Assembly: GCA_031553195.1 (NCBI GenBank)
Contig: JAVBLV010000064.1
Coordinates: 1-64,000 of the forward strand
Direction of reading: 5' to 3'
Length of the DNA stretch: 64,000 nt
From: JAVBLV01 sp031553195
GTDB lineage: Bacteria; Bacteroidota; Bacteroidia; Bacteroidales; P3
The first letter of the stretch is position 1, and each line of letters begins with the position of its first letter. Both the position numbers and the translations under genes were made by a program. The notes under the pieces were generated by a model, which saw only the letters and a program-made list of their open reading frames with translations, was not told the DNA's origin and did no database searches. Below, piece after piece: positions 26,180-34,806 of this stretch.

Positions 26180-26755
26180 TTAGTAGTTAATTTTTCTAAG
26201 TTCGAAATACGCTTTTGGATGCAAACAGGCAGGACAAGTTTCCAATGCTTTTTTCCCTTTGTATACATATCCGCAGTTCCGGCAATACCATTCTACGTCT
26301 TCTTCTTTTTCGAAAACGTTATTTTTATTCACGCCTTCAAGAAGTTTCTTATAACGCAATTCATGTTCATATTCCACTTTGGCAATCATCTTGAAACAAG
26401 TAGCCACGTTTTTAAACCCCTCTTCTTCTGCTACTTTGGCAAATTCCGGATACAAGATGATCCATTCTTCGTTTTCGCCTTCGGCCGCCGCCATTAAATT
26501 CTCGCTTGTATTACCTACTTTGCCCGCAGGATAAGAAGCGGTAATTTCAACCATTCCTCCTTCTAAAAAACTGAAAAATCTTTTAGCATGTTCTTTTTCT
26601 TGTTCTGCGGTTTCTAAAAAGTATCCCGCTATTTGTTCAAATCCTTCTTCTTTTGCTTTTTTTGCAAACATTGTATAACGATTGCGCGCTTGAGACTCCC
26701 CTGCAAACGCTTTTAGCAAATTTTGTTCCGTTTTAGTACCCTTGATGCTCGTCAT
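26180..26755 (-). CDS. rbr: Rubrerythrin
   Basis: A 191-residue rubrerythrin. The N-terminal ferritin-like four-helix domain carries the diiron ligands (AGESQARNRY, EQEKEHAKRFF, EEGFKNVA and KVEYEHELRY), and the C-terminal rubredoxin-like domain has two CxxC pairs (CRNCGYVY and CPACLHPKAYF). The family reduces hydrogen peroxide in the cytoplasm of anaerobes, which points to an anaerobic host. It is monocistronic, with its own well-formed promoter about 210 bases upstream. Confidence 0.97.
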   Translation of the reverse strand: MTSIKGTKTEQNLLKAFAGESQARNRYTMFAKKAKEEGFEQIAGYFLETAEQEKEHAKRFFSFLEGGMVEITASYPAGKVGNTSENLMAAAEGENEEWIILYPEFAKVAEEEGFKNVATCFKMIAKVEYEHELRYKKLLEGVNKNNVFEKEEDVEWYCRNCGYVYKGKKALETCPACLHPKAYFELRKINY

Positions 26756-26964
26756 AGCAATTAAATTTTAAGTTAGTAATGAGCGCCCTGAAACTAATGC
26801 GCTATTTTTATTCCCCAAATTTCCTTTCTTTTCCCTAAAAGGTTCGTCAGCAAATGCTTTTCTCAAGAAATCGCAGAAATATTATTTTAAAACTGAATAC
26901 CGCTCTTAGATTTTAGAAGCGTCGAAAATGTTTTTTTTAATTCCCATCTTAGAGAATTTATTTG

Positions 26965-26995
26965 CAAAGATATACTTTTGCAGAAAATATGCAAA
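26965..26995 (-). promoter_or_regulatory. Consensus Bacteroidetes promoter for rubrerythrin
   Basis: On the minus strand TTTG (26992-26995), exactly 19 bases, then TATCTTTG (26965-26972). Both elements match the Bacteroidetes consensus, predicting a start near 26958 and a leader of about 200 bases. Confidence 0.72.
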
Positions 26996-27040
26996 CACGC
27001 AAAAGAAGATTTATGAAATAGCCATGAGAGAAAAATCTTG

Positions 27041-27238
27041 TTAAATGGAGAGTTGAAAGTTGAGAATGAATCTCAAAGGGAATGGTAAATTTCGAGATTG
27101 AGCGCTTGTAACGCTTAAAAGTTTATACAGTTAGAAGGAGAATTGAGAATTAGCAACCAGTAGTTAGTAACGAAGAATCAACTTAAACTTTAAGCTATAA
27201 CCCACTTTATTCAATGATTCGATAATTCAATTATTCAA
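27041..27238 (-). repeat. Composite repeat copy in inverted orientation
   Basis: Reading the minus strand, four octamers (TTGAATAA, TTGAATTA, TCGAATCA, TTGAATAA at 27207-27238) are followed by a GGGTTATAGCTTAAAG block and then CGTTACTAACTACTGG, the same order as in 8321-8565 and 10542-10612. Next to it are GAGTTGAAAGTTGAGAA and GAATTGAGAATTAG units (27041-27145), related to short strings at 36321-36341, 32500-32515 and 51040-51060. It fills the gap between the rubrerythrin promoter and rdgB. Confidence 0.65.
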
Positions 27239-27330
27239 TAAGGATGCGCTCTCAATTAAATGTCTGACTTGATTGCAAGAATTTTAAAATACGCAGATGA
27301 AATAATCATAACCTTTTTAGCTCTATTATA

Positions 27331-27366
27331 AGTCAGGGGGGGATGACTCTAAATCACGCCCTGACT
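27331..27366. repeat. Palindrome of the AGGGCGTGACTT family
   Basis: AGTCAGGG at 27331-27338 and CCCTGACT at 27359-27366 form the outer stem, with ATGA/TCAC-like inner pairing. The right arm TCACGCCCTGACT shares TCACGCCCT with the perfect palindrome at 52402-52434. It lies 26 bp upstream of the rdgB start. Confidence 0.55.
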
Positions 27367-27391
27367 AGGCGATCAAATAAAAAATAAACAA

Positions 27392-27970
27392 ATGAGAAAA
27401 ATAGTATTTGCCACAAATAATAAACATAAGTTGCAGGAGGTTCGGGCAGCCGTATGCGATACTTTTGATATAATTGGTCTGGACGAAATCGGATTTCATG
27501 AAGAAATTCCCGAAGATCAAGAAACTCTGCAAGGAAATGCAAGTCAGAAATCACATTTTATATATGATCGATATCACTTAAATTGCTTTGCAGACGACAC
27601 CGGATTGGAAGTTGAAGCATTAAACGGGGCTCCGGGCGTTTATTCGGCGCGATATGCAGGCGAAGGCTGTAGTTTTGAAAACAACATAAAAAAGCTACTG
27701 ATGGCTATGGAAGGAAAAACAAATCGCAACGCTTGTTTCAGAACCGTGATTTCTCTTATTCTGGAAGGAAAAGAATATTTTTTTGAGGGAAAAGTGGAAG
27801 GAAAAATTTTAACCGGAAAAATGGGCGAAGAGGGGTTTGGATACGATCCTGTTTTCCAACCTAACGGATTTGATATCTCATTTGCCCAAATGTCGTTGAC
27901 GGAAAAGAATAAAATCAGCCACCGAGGACAAGCTGTACAAAAGTTGACGGATTTTCTGAACAAAAAATAA
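27392..27970 (+). CDS. rdgB: XTP/dITP diphosphatase (RdgB/HAM1)
   Basis: A 192-residue HAM1-family pyrophosphatase: it begins RKIVFATNNKHKLQEVRAA, with the substrate and metal motifs GNASQKSHF, CFADDTGLEVEALNGAPGVYSARYAG and GFGYDPVFQP, and ends SHRGQAVQKL. It removes ITP, XTP and dITP from the nucleotide pool. It is one of the few plus-strand genes left of 45 kb and converges with a broken secreted-protein gene. Confidence 0.96.
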   Translation: MRKIVFATNNKHKLQEVRAAVCDTFDIIGLDEIGFHEEIPEDQETLQGNASQKSHFIYDRYHLNCFADDTGLEVEALNGAPGVYSARYAGEGCSFENNIKKLLMAMEGKTNRNACFRTVISLILEGKEYFFEGKVEGKILTGKMGEEGFGYDPVFQPNGFDISFAQMSLTEKNKISHRGQAVQKLTDFLNKK

Positions 27971-27979
27971 TATGATAAT

Positions 27980-28441
27980 CCGCAATGTTGCCACTAACCT
28001 TTGACAAGATAGATTTTATTACCCTTGTATTTGAAGCAATCAAAACCATTAAATTCCTTCCGCTATAAGAAAAAGGAACCGACAGGGGAATTACTAAACC
28101 AACCCCAATGTTGCCGGACATCGTATCGAATCGTTGTATACCAAGGCGCATCTTCGATAAGCGTATTCCATGCTAAAGAAGAAGGCGAACCGACTTGATC
28201 AATATCGACTTCTTTCAGATACACAGGTTTATTCCGTGCAATGCTCGTTATGCCTCCAGGTATTAAGCCATTATGCGGGGTGTAAAGCGTCGCTACCCGT
28301 TCATAATAATAACGGTTCGAGATCGGGCCTGTTCTGAGAAGCAACGCCTGCGCCGATAATTGTCTCGTCTTGTTGAGCGTACAATTGCAAGACAAATCCG
28401 CTTAAGATACTTGCAATGAGAAATGTAAATAGTTTTTTCAT
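27980..28441 (-). pseudogene. Broken secreted surface-protein gene (signal peptide plus beta-sandwich fragment)
   Basis: From ATG 28441 the frame encodes MKKLFTFLIASILSGFVLQL and YAQQDETIIGAGVASQN, then a stop. The match resumes in a second frame (PISNRYYYERVATLYTP, GGITSIARNKPVYLKEVDID, GSPSSLAWNTLI) and in a third (FDTMSGNIGVGLVIPLSVPF, SYSGRNLMVLIASNT). Together these read like the first 150 residues of Bacteroidetes cleaved-adhesin-type T9SS proteins, in which motifs such as GTITSIA, KEVD, GSPSSLAW and PFSYSGxNLMVLV recur in this order. At least two frameshifts and the loss of everything C-terminal mark it as dead. The left boundary is approximate. Confidence 0.72.
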
Positions 28442-28520
28442 TGTTTGGTAGCTTAAGTTATGATATTTAAGACAAGTTTATAATTTAATATTTTATTTGA
28501 AATAATGTTATCTTCATGAA

Positions 28521-28528
28521 CAAAAGTA
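28521..28528 (-). promoter_or_regulatory. Candidate -7 box of the broken secreted-protein gene
   Basis: The minus strand reads TACTTTTG, a TAnnTTTG match, about 80 bases before the pseudogene ATG. Its survival suggests the fragment was once a complete transcribed gene. Confidence 0.35.
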
Positions 28529-28708
28529 CAAAAACAATAGATTAAGAAATGAATAGATTCAATATAATTCCCCATGATTTTTAGCGATATGTTTTTACCT
28601 GAAAATGGTTTTGATAAATCATTGATGGGATTGGTTATGCCCGGTTTTATTTGGAAAACCAGATGCGAAACATTGCGAAATCTACTCTAGCTGCATTCAA
28701 AAAAGATG

Positions 28709-28716
28709 TACTTTTG
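28709..28716 (+). promoter_or_regulatory. Candidate -7 box of the nitrilase-family gene
   Basis: TACTTTTG matches TAnnTTTG, about 130 bases before the start at 28848. No -33 TTTG is seen at the ideal spacing. Confidence 0.35.
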
Positions 28717-28847
28717 CCGCTTATTCTATAAAAACGAAAACCGGATTTGCCGCTTGTAATAATAACGTTACACGTCTTTTGCATTATTTCGATTTATGCT
28801 AATTTACCGGGTTTAATAGAAATGTTTAAGGATAAATTATTTAAATA

Positions 28848-29633
28848 ATGGAAAATTTGAAAGTTGCTTATTTACAAGCTGATATTTCTTGGGAAGATAT
28901 AGACGAAAACTTAAGACGTTTTACCAAGAGAATTCAAATAGTGGAAGAAAAGGTTGACCTGATCGTACTTCCGGAAACATTTAATACAGGGTTTTCTCCT
29001 AATATTCATCAATTGCTGGAACCTATGAACGGTAAAACTATGCAATGGATGTCCGAAACGGCAAAACATAAAAATGCCGTAATCGCCGGGAGTTTATTAA
29101 TTTCGGAAGATGGCAACCCGACAAATCGTTTTATTTGGATGAATCCCGATGGAAGTTATGAATATTATGATAAAAAACATTTATTCTTGTTGAGTAAGGA
29201 AGCCCAGATCTTAAAGAAAGGGAATGAACTTAAAACTTTTCATTTAAAAGGATGGAAAATCCGTCCGTTCATTTGCTACGATGTTCGTTTCCCTTGTTGG
29301 AATCGCAACCGATATGAAAACGGGGAATATGCCTATGATTTTGCCATCTTCGTCGCCAGTTGGCCTGTACAACGCGCAACGGCATGGCGAACCTTAGTTC
29401 CTGCAAGAGCTGTTGAAAACCAGGCCTATGTTTTAGGATTAAATAGAGTGGGCGTAGATGGCGTTGGCGATATGCATATAGGAGATTCTCAGGTAATCGA
29501 CTTTTTAGGAAATGTTATTTCATCTGTTCCTCAAGGAATTGATAGCATTGGAATAGTAGAATTGAATTACGAAAACCTGAAAAATTTCAGAAATAATTTT
29601 AAAGTCGCCGCCGATTGGGATTTGCTTTTATAA
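28848..29633 (+). CDS. yafV: Nitrilase-superfamily omega-amidase (YafV/NIT2-like)
   Basis: A 261-residue carbon-nitrogen hydrolase with the catalytic triad visible: Glu in VLPETFNTGFSP, Lys in YDKKHLF, and Cys in FICYDVRFPCWNRN. The family members with this pattern hydrolyse alpha-ketoglutaramate or ketosuccinamate (omega-amidase, metabolite repair of glutamine transamination). The length is normal. It is monocistronic, flanked by decayed genes. Confidence 0.9.
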   Translation: MENLKVAYLQADISWEDIDENLRRFTKRIQIVEEKVDLIVLPETFNTGFSPNIHQLLEPMNGKTMQWMSETAKHKNAVIAGSLLISEDGNPTNRFIWMNPDGSYEYYDKKHLFLLSKEAQILKKGNELKTFHLKGWKIRPFICYDVRFPCWNRNRYENGEYAYDFAIFVASWPVQRATAWRTLVPARAVENQAYVLGLNRVGVDGVGDMHIGDSQVIDFLGNVISSVPQGIDSIGIVELNYENLKNFRNNFKVAADWDLLL

Positions 29634-29746
29634 AGGGGAAAAGACGTTTAATTACTAAATTGTTTTAAGGATACTCATTGATTTGAAATGAGAGAACCAC
29701 GGTATTGATAGTAAAATTCCTTATGAAAGGAATTATCAAACCTTAA

Positions 29747-30630
29747 TTGCTTTATGCAGAAAAGCATGTTATTTGTAGCGAATACCTTGCAGATAAAAGC
29801 GTTGGATTTGTTTATAATAGTCTTGTGCAAGGAACAAAATATAATATAACCAAGAGCGACCGAAATCACATGCTTTTTCTGCTGGAGGGAGGAGGCAGAA
29901 GTTCAATATGGGTGGGAACAAATTTTTTTGTTTAAAACAGGAGAATTTTTTTGTTTACCCAAAATGACGGATATGAATCTGCAAGTCCATACGATCTGCA
30001 ATTTATACCACATATTTTTGATCAACCTGTTCACCTTTGCGATAAGATGGCTATCCAATCTGCTGGAATCGTTCCGGAATACAAGCGCTAAAAATATAGA
30101 ACCGCTCGGTATAAGACCTCCGATGCATGACTTTTTTCTGCTTTTAGCCACTTGTCTTAATACCGAAATGTTGTGCCGTCACATGCACGAAGTTAAACAA
30201 AAAAATTTTTGTTATTGCGGGTTTTTTACGCGAAAGAAGAAAATGCAGCTTTGCTTGCGCCTATTATTGATCAAAGCGTAGATTTCAGATCTGCAGTAAC
30301 GAAAGATATTGCAACTTCAAGAAATGTAGCAGAATTGCGCAGGCTTGTAATTGTTCTCTGACCTCCTTTAATCGTCTTTTCAAAAAACATTTTCATACGA
30401 GCCCTTATAAATGGGTGCAGCAACAAAAACTTAATAAGATCACAGCCAAATTGAATAATAAAGAAATTCCTTTTACTGAAATTATTGATGAATTTGAATT
30501 TTCTTCAGCCGCTCATTTTACGATGTTTTGTAAAAAATATTTGAATACTATGCCTTCACAATTTCGCAAAGAAGCTATTTTACAAAGGGAAGATAGAATA
30601 GAACAAATTTTTAAAAACGCAGGAGTTTAA
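29747..30630 (+). pseudogene. Broken AraC-family transcriptional regulator
   Basis: Pieces of one AraC-type regulator lie in several frames. The N-domain is LADKSVGFVYNSLVQGTKYN and ITKSDRNHMLFLLEG, then FFCLPKMTDMNLQVHTICNL, then CRHMHEVKQKNF. After a shift at a run of A and T, the DNA-binding domain reads FRSAVTKDIATSRNVAELA, then QACNCSLTSFNRLFKKHFHT and SPYKWVQQQKLNKITAKLNN, ending at 30630 with SSAAHFTMFCKKYLNTMPSQ. Both helix-turn-helix units are recognisable, but at least three frameshifts prevent one product. Homologues in Bacteroidales are about 280 residues, which fits the 884-bp span. The last 71 codons are still open, so a short fragment could in principle be made. Confidence 0.75.
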
Positions 30631-30649
30631 CCCAATAAATAAACAACTG

Positions 30650-30805
30650 GAGTTTATTTTAGAAAAAGGAATGGAAGCAAAGATACGAAGAACCCACACT
30701 CTCCCCTATCTCCTTTTTGCTCTGTCTTCTTTTATTTATTACTCCAGAATAAACTAATCTTCATAGAAAGAGAAAATTAAAAGACTTGTTTCACGGGAAA
30801 CAATT
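30650..30805 (+). repeat. Diverged duplicate segment A, ending in a parS-like site
   Basis: This segment aligns by eye with 32340-32490: AAAAAGGAATGGAAGCAAAG versus AAAAAGGAAAGGAAACAAG near the start, CTTCATAGAAAGA versus CTTCATAAAAAGA in the middle, and a parS-like palindrome at the end of both. No coding potential is seen in 30631-30877. Confidence 0.55.
30787..30802. promoter_or_regulatory. parS-like site (one core mismatch)
   Basis: TGTTTCACGGGAAACA matches the bacterial ParB-binding consensus TGTTNCACGTGAAACA at all but one position (CACGGG instead of CACGTG). It is probably a weakened copy of the site at 32470. Confidence 0.45.
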
Positions 30806-30877
30806 ATTTTATTTCTCTAATTTTCAACTTTAAACCACACCAATAAAATTTTAAAATTCAATCTCAATTTTTGTAAT

Positions 30878-31390
30878 TTATTTTTCTCTAAACGATTTAG
30901 CTATAAAATAAATCAACGGCAGAAAGGTCATTCCCAATATGAGAGGAAGAAACCAAACGCTAAGTTCATTGGTTTTCTCTGCTGAGACCTGAGTCGTTTC
31001 GAACGTAATTAAAAAGAATACGGCAACAACCACAACTTTTAGTACTCGCACCATCTTTGTTACATTGGTATATTGCCTTAGCGCATTATACTCTGTAATC
31101 TTAACCAAATAATTGAAATTATGCGGATACTTGTTGATGATTGTCAACACAATATAGATAATAGTGGCAATGACCGGCAAAGTAAGAATACTTACTTTAC
31201 TTCCAAAGCCATCGACTTCTCCTCTTGCATTAAAATGGGTGGGAATAATATCCGGTAATTTTGTAAAGGTTACCACAACCCAAATCCAATGTAATATCAG
31301 TATCAAAAATCCGAGTATTTCAATGCCCTTATCAATAGGCGTTAGTTGCAACTTTAGTTTTGGCCTTATTTCCATAGTCTTATATCTCAT
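30878..31390 (-). CDS. DUF1648 membrane protein
   Basis: A 170-residue protein with four membrane segments (LGFLILILHWIWVVVTF, VIATIIYIVLTII, VLKVVVVAVFFLITF, FLPLILGMTFLPLIYFIA). Between the first two lies the DUF1648 signature LPDIIPTHFNARGEVDGFGSK. Family members sit with SdpI-type or regulator genes, but none is intact here. An internal ATG at 31375 (MEIRPKLKL) is an alternative start. The function is unknown. Confidence 0.82.
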   Translation of the reverse strand: MRYKTMEIRPKLKLQLTPIDKGIEILGFLILILHWIWVVVTFTKLPDIIPTHFNARGEVDGFGSKVSILTLPVIATIIYIVLTIINKYPHNFNYLVKITEYNALRQYTNVTKMVRVLKVVVVAVFFLITFETTQVSAEKTNELSVWFLPLILGMTFLPLIYFIAKSFREK

Positions 31391-32339
31391 TATAAAAAAT
31401 CATTGTGGAAAATTGATGTAAAATAAAAATTCATATTTGTCTTTTGTTTCATAAAAATAATTCCGCATAATTTAACTTCTTCAAGGCTTCGCATCCCAAT
31501 TTGTGCCCGATTTCTATTAATCGTCTCATTCCCTTTTTGTTGTATTTGATTTTTATTTGCATACATCGTACCATACATTGTTTTACCAGGTGCATATTCT
31601 TTTTTCTCAGCATAACGTTCTGAGAAAGAAAGCCTTTTTGCAGGGCATTATATTCTATCCCATTAACAAATGCCGAATTACGTATATGCCATATACATGC
31701 AAATTCACGAGTTTCTAGAATACTACCCACCCCTACTGTTTCTTGATTCGGATAACCCCACAACTGAACAACACTATCTCATTATTCTATTACAACTATC
31801 GACGATATGCATATTTCGAAAACGTTTTTACTGATGAGCCATTTTTTAAATTGAAACATAAATGGTTTTACTTTTTTTCTTGCTTGTATGTCTACCTTTG
31901 TTAAAGAATCCAATATGGCAATATATTTCTTATTCTGCCTATCCGAATAATTATTATAATATGCATTACTCGTTTGCGAAAAAATTTTCCATCTGGGATT
32001 TCCAAAATATTTTGAAAAGACAACACTGTCCTGGACAAAAATTTTAAATGGAACCCCTTTCAATAGGTAATTTTCCACATATGAAACATCAAATTATCTT
32101 TTTCTAAAAGAGCAGCACAAACAGATGCATTTATACAAATCCTTGGGTAAAGGATCTTCTATAGAAAAGCTTCTTGATAATATTCCATTGCAGACTTTAT
32201 ATCATTTTTACAAACAGACATTTCCGCTTGAGTCCTTTTCTGAAAATAAGAAATGTAGTTTTGCCCTTGAAGATGGTTTACAATTATACCAATGGAAAAA
32301 AAGACAAGTAAACAAGGTTACTTTTTCATAATATGCTAA
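31391..32339. other. Gene-poor stretch with small unrecognised open frames
   Basis: About 950 bases without a recognisable gene. Minus-strand frames of 104 codons (31449-31763, ending MRRLIEIGHKLGCEALKKLN) and 98 codons (31782-32078, with YFGNPRWKIFSQTSNAYYNN), and a plus-strand frame of 68 codons (32125-32331), are open but match no family I know. The 98-codon frame has plausible amino-acid balance and may be a real small protein or the tail of a decayed one. The stretch lies between two copies of a duplicated segment, consistent with an inserted or degenerating region. Confidence 0.3.
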
Positions 32340-32490
32340 TTATTATGACAAAAAGGAAAGGAAACAAGATAAAATGCAAATACATGTTATTCCTTTTCTT
32401 ATCGTTTCTCTTTTTCTATTTCCATTCCAAAAGAAACCAACCTTCATAAAAAGAATAAATTAAATGGTGGGTTTCACGTGAAACAAATCA
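32340..32490 (+). repeat. Diverged duplicate segment B, ending in a parS-like site
   Basis: It aligns with 30650-30805 (see that entry). Over the 60 bases before the parS-like palindrome I count roughly 45 identities. It lies just downstream of the radical SAM gene's stop codon. Confidence 0.55.
32470..32485. promoter_or_regulatory. parS-like site
   Basis: GGTTTCACGTGAAACA matches TGTTNCACGTGAAACA except at the first base, with an intact central palindrome GTTTCACGTGAAAC. Confidence 0.6.
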
Positions 32491-32504
32491 TTTTTTTGCA
32501 ACTT

Positions 32505-33587
32505 TCAATTCTCAATTAAAAGAAGTTTCTGCAAATGACAAACCGCCAATTTCCCCTCTTCATTTCTTAAATGCATTCCATTACCTTGACAATATTTAAA
32601 CGATTTACAATCACGACAAATTCCGGTTTTCATCCATTTTCTGTCGCGAAAAGCTTGATAACGATGTTCCCAAACATCCATAAAATTATCCTGATAGATA
32701 TTGCCTTGAATAAAATTACCACGTAAATCGGGACAGGCAGAAATGGAACCATCGACCAATACAGAACCCACATTTACTCCTGCCCTGCAAAAGAAAAATC
32801 CATCGCGGACTTCGGCTTCATAATTACCTAAAAAGCCTTCGCATTCATATGTTAGATGGATACGGCCTTCTTTGCGGGTAGTTACAATAAAATTTAATAA
32901 CTGTTTGTATTGCAAATTAGAAAGTACCAACTGATGATTATTTGTTGCCCGTCCAATAGGCGAAATGGTAAAAATACGCCAATTTTTTATACCCAATTTT
33001 ATCAAAAATTCTTTGAACGACTCTAAATCAGCGAAATTGAGAGGAGTTACACACGAGGCTATATCATAAGTGATTTCTTGATTAGCAACAATATGTTGTA
33101 TAGCCGAAACAGCATTTTTAAAACTTTGCGGGTGTTTCCGCATTTTATTATGCGCTTCTTCAAAGCCGTCTAAACTAATGGTAATCGAACGCATTCCGGC
33201 ATTGAGTAACGATTGAAACCGCTTTTCGGTTAGTAACATGCCATTTGAAACAATGCCCCAAGGGAAACCGCGTTGATACAAGGCTTCGCCACAAAATTCC
33301 AAATCGTTGCGCAGCAAAGGCTCGCCACCTGTGATGGCAATCATGGTTTTATTTGGATTTACATGAGGCAAAATTTGGTCGATAACCTTTAGAAAATCGG
33401 CTCCAGGCATATCGGGTATGGACGTTTCCTTTTCGCAACTACTACCACAATGTTCGCAACGCAAATTACACCGCAAGGTACATTCCCAAAACAAATAGGT
33501 TAATTTGTGTTCCTTGATTTGGTTTGTCCGCCATTTATTGAAAACAGCGAGCGCTAAGCGTTTTTTAAAAGGAATTTTGTCTTTCAT
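32505..33587 (-). CDS. Radical SAM/SPASM protein of the rSAM-lipoprotein system
   Basis: A 360-residue radical SAM enzyme. The 4Fe-4S motif CNLRCEHC (CxxxCxxC) follows LTYLFWECTLR, with the SAM-binding ITGGEPLLRNDL. The C-terminal SPASM domain has many Cys (CRAGVNVGSV, ACPDLRGNF, GICRDCKSFKYCQGNG, AVCH) for extra clusters. The start is ATG 33587 (MKDKIPFKKRL), 19 bases after the lipoprotein stop; a longer frame would overlap that gene. It fits the family described as TIGR04133, radical SAM proteins paired with putative lipoproteins (TIGR04134) in Bacteroidetes. The modification is unknown. The stop region coincides with an ATTGAGAATTGAAAG repeat unit. Confidence 0.88.
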   Translation of the reverse strand: MKDKIPFKKRLALAVFNKWRTNQIKEHKLTYLFWECTLRCNLRCEHCGSSCEKETSIPDMPGADFLKVIDQILPHVNPNKTMIAITGGEPLLRNDLEFCGEALYQRGFPWGIVSNGMLLTEKRFQSLLNAGMRSITISLDGFEEAHNKMRKHPQSFKNAVSAIQHIVANQEITYDIASCVTPLNFADLESFKEFLIKLGIKNWRIFTISPIGRATNNHQLVLSNLQYKQLLNFIVTTRKEGRIHLTYECEGFLGNYEAEVRDGFFFCRAGVNVGSVLVDGSISACPDLRGNFIQGNIYQDNFMDVWEHRYQAFRDRKWMKTGICRDCKSFKYCQGNGMHLRNEEGKLAVCHLQKLLLIEN

Positions 33588-33606
33588 AATAAGCTCTAAT
33601 CCCTTT

Positions 33607-33996
33607 TTATTTTGTCTGTAATTGTATTTTTCCCAAATCTTTTTCGACAATTCCATCAAAAGTAACTTGAATTTCTTTGTCTTGAAACTCGCCATTTTCG
33701 GCGCCGTCAATATCACTAAGTTTTATTTTGAAAATATTCTCAGGGGATTCTTTAGTAAAAGAGAATTCACCTTTTTCATTTGTTAAAAGGGTATCTCCCA
33801 ATAAATATTGATATTGTAATACGGCCTGTATTCCAGAAATTTCATGTTGATCAGCCGAGGATACAACTTTGCCTTTTATTTTATAGGTTGTAGAAGGTGT
33901 TCCGTATTTTTCGCCTTCGGTGCAAGCTATAGAAAATCCTAAAATTCCTAACAACGATACCCAAAAAATGCTTGATTGTTTTTTCAAAAATTTCAT
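33607..33996 (-). CDS. Radical-SAM-associated putative lipoprotein
   Basis: A 129-residue lipoprotein: signal peptide with lipobox GILGFSIAC, then TYKIKGKVVSS, a carboxypeptidase-regulatory-like beta domain (LLTNEKGEFSFTKES), the conserved IDGAENGEFQDKEIQVTF, and the C-terminal EKDLGKIQLQTK. It is a paralogue of the next gene (shared KVVSSxD, DIDGxENxEFQxKExQVTF, KDLGKIxLQ). It lies directly upstream of the radical SAM gene and is its likely partner or substrate (TIGR04134-like). It should be anchored in the outer or inner membrane facing the periplasm. Confidence 0.85.
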   Translation of the reverse strand: MKFLKKQSSIFWVSLLGILGFSIACTEGEKYGTPSTTYKIKGKVVSSADQHEISGIQAVLQYQYLLGDTLLTNEKGEFSFTKESPENIFKIKLSDIDGAENGEFQDKEIQVTFDGIVEKDLGKIQLQTK

Positions 33997-34002
33997 ATCT
34001 AT

Positions 34003-34449
34003 TTAATTTTTTATTTTTGGTTGCAATTCTATTTTTCCTAAATCTTTATTAGCAACTCCCATATCCCACTTACCATCACCACCTCTAAAATCAGAAGGAT
34101 GAAAAGTTACTTGAACTTCTTTGTTTTGAAATTCATCATTTTCAACACCATCAATATCAATAAATTTAATATAAAAAGTATCTATATCTGCAATACCATA
34201 TCCTCCTTTAAAATGAAAAGTACCATCTTCTTTTGTTATAATACGCTCCAGCTCAATTCCATTATTCCTACTTAAAGTAACCTTTACATCAGGTATTACC
34301 TTTTTATCATCTGATGAAACTACAGTACCCCTCATTATATATTCTGCCTCAATATCTCCATATTTAAAACATGCTGTACAAACCGAAAAACCAAGCATTC
34401 CTAATAGTATTTTCCAAAAAGAACTTTTATATTTTATTATTTTCTTCAT
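34003..34449 (-). CDS. Radical-SAM-associated putative lipoprotein, second copy
   Basis: A 148-residue paralogue of the preceding entry, encoded 6 bases before it: lipobox GMLGFSVCTAC, AEYIMRGTVVSSDDKKVIPD, ITKEDGTFHFKGG, FIDIDGVENDEFQNKEVQVT, and an additional FHPSDFRGGDGKWDMG insert before NKDLGKIELQPKIKN. The tandem arrangement plus one decayed copy upstream shows expansion of the lipoprotein partner relative to a single enzyme. Confidence 0.85.
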   Translation of the reverse strand: MKKIIKYKSSFWKILLGMLGFSVCTACFKYGDIEAEYIMRGTVVSSDDKKVIPDVKVTLSRNNGIELERIITKEDGTFHFKGGYGIADIDTFYIKFIDIDGVENDEFQNKEVQVTFHPSDFRGGDGKWDMGVANKDLGKIELQPKIKN

Positions 34450-34493
34450 ATTAAAATATTTTTTTATTGATACTCTCGGAACATAAATTCCAC

Positions 34494-34600
34494 TTATTTT
34501 ACTTTTAGCTGCAATTCTATTTTTCCTAAATCTTTTTCAGTAGTCCCATTATTTCATTCTTCACCGTTACCAGTAAATTTGGAATATTAAATGCAAATGT
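34494..34600 (-). pseudogene. Remnant of a third rSAM-associated lipoprotein
   Basis: The minus strand from about 34573 to 34494 reads KFTGNGEE-stop-NNGTTEKDLGKIELQLKVK-stop. The last part matches the C-terminus of the two intact lipoproteins (KDLGKIELQPKIK), and the NGEE/GGDG part matches the insert of the second copy. An in-frame stop and absence of the N-terminal two thirds show it is dead. It lies between the operon promoter and the surviving copies. Confidence 0.75.
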
Positions 34601-34806
34601 TTGGCCAAGTCCCTCAAATTTAATCCTGCATTTATATATTGTATAATAAAATCTTATCATCCTAACAAACAATCAAAACACAGAGAGTTTGTATAAACCG
34701 ATAATTTCTATTTCGCAATTCTTGTATTTCAGGATCCTAACTTGCAATTGACATTCAAGACATTGAGAAAATAGTATCTTTAAAATATTCTTACTTGATT
34801 TCTTGA

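Noticed and set aside
33588..33716. Longer start of the radical SAM protein
   Set aside because: It overlaps 110 bases of the lipoprotein gene in another frame and adds no family-like sequence.
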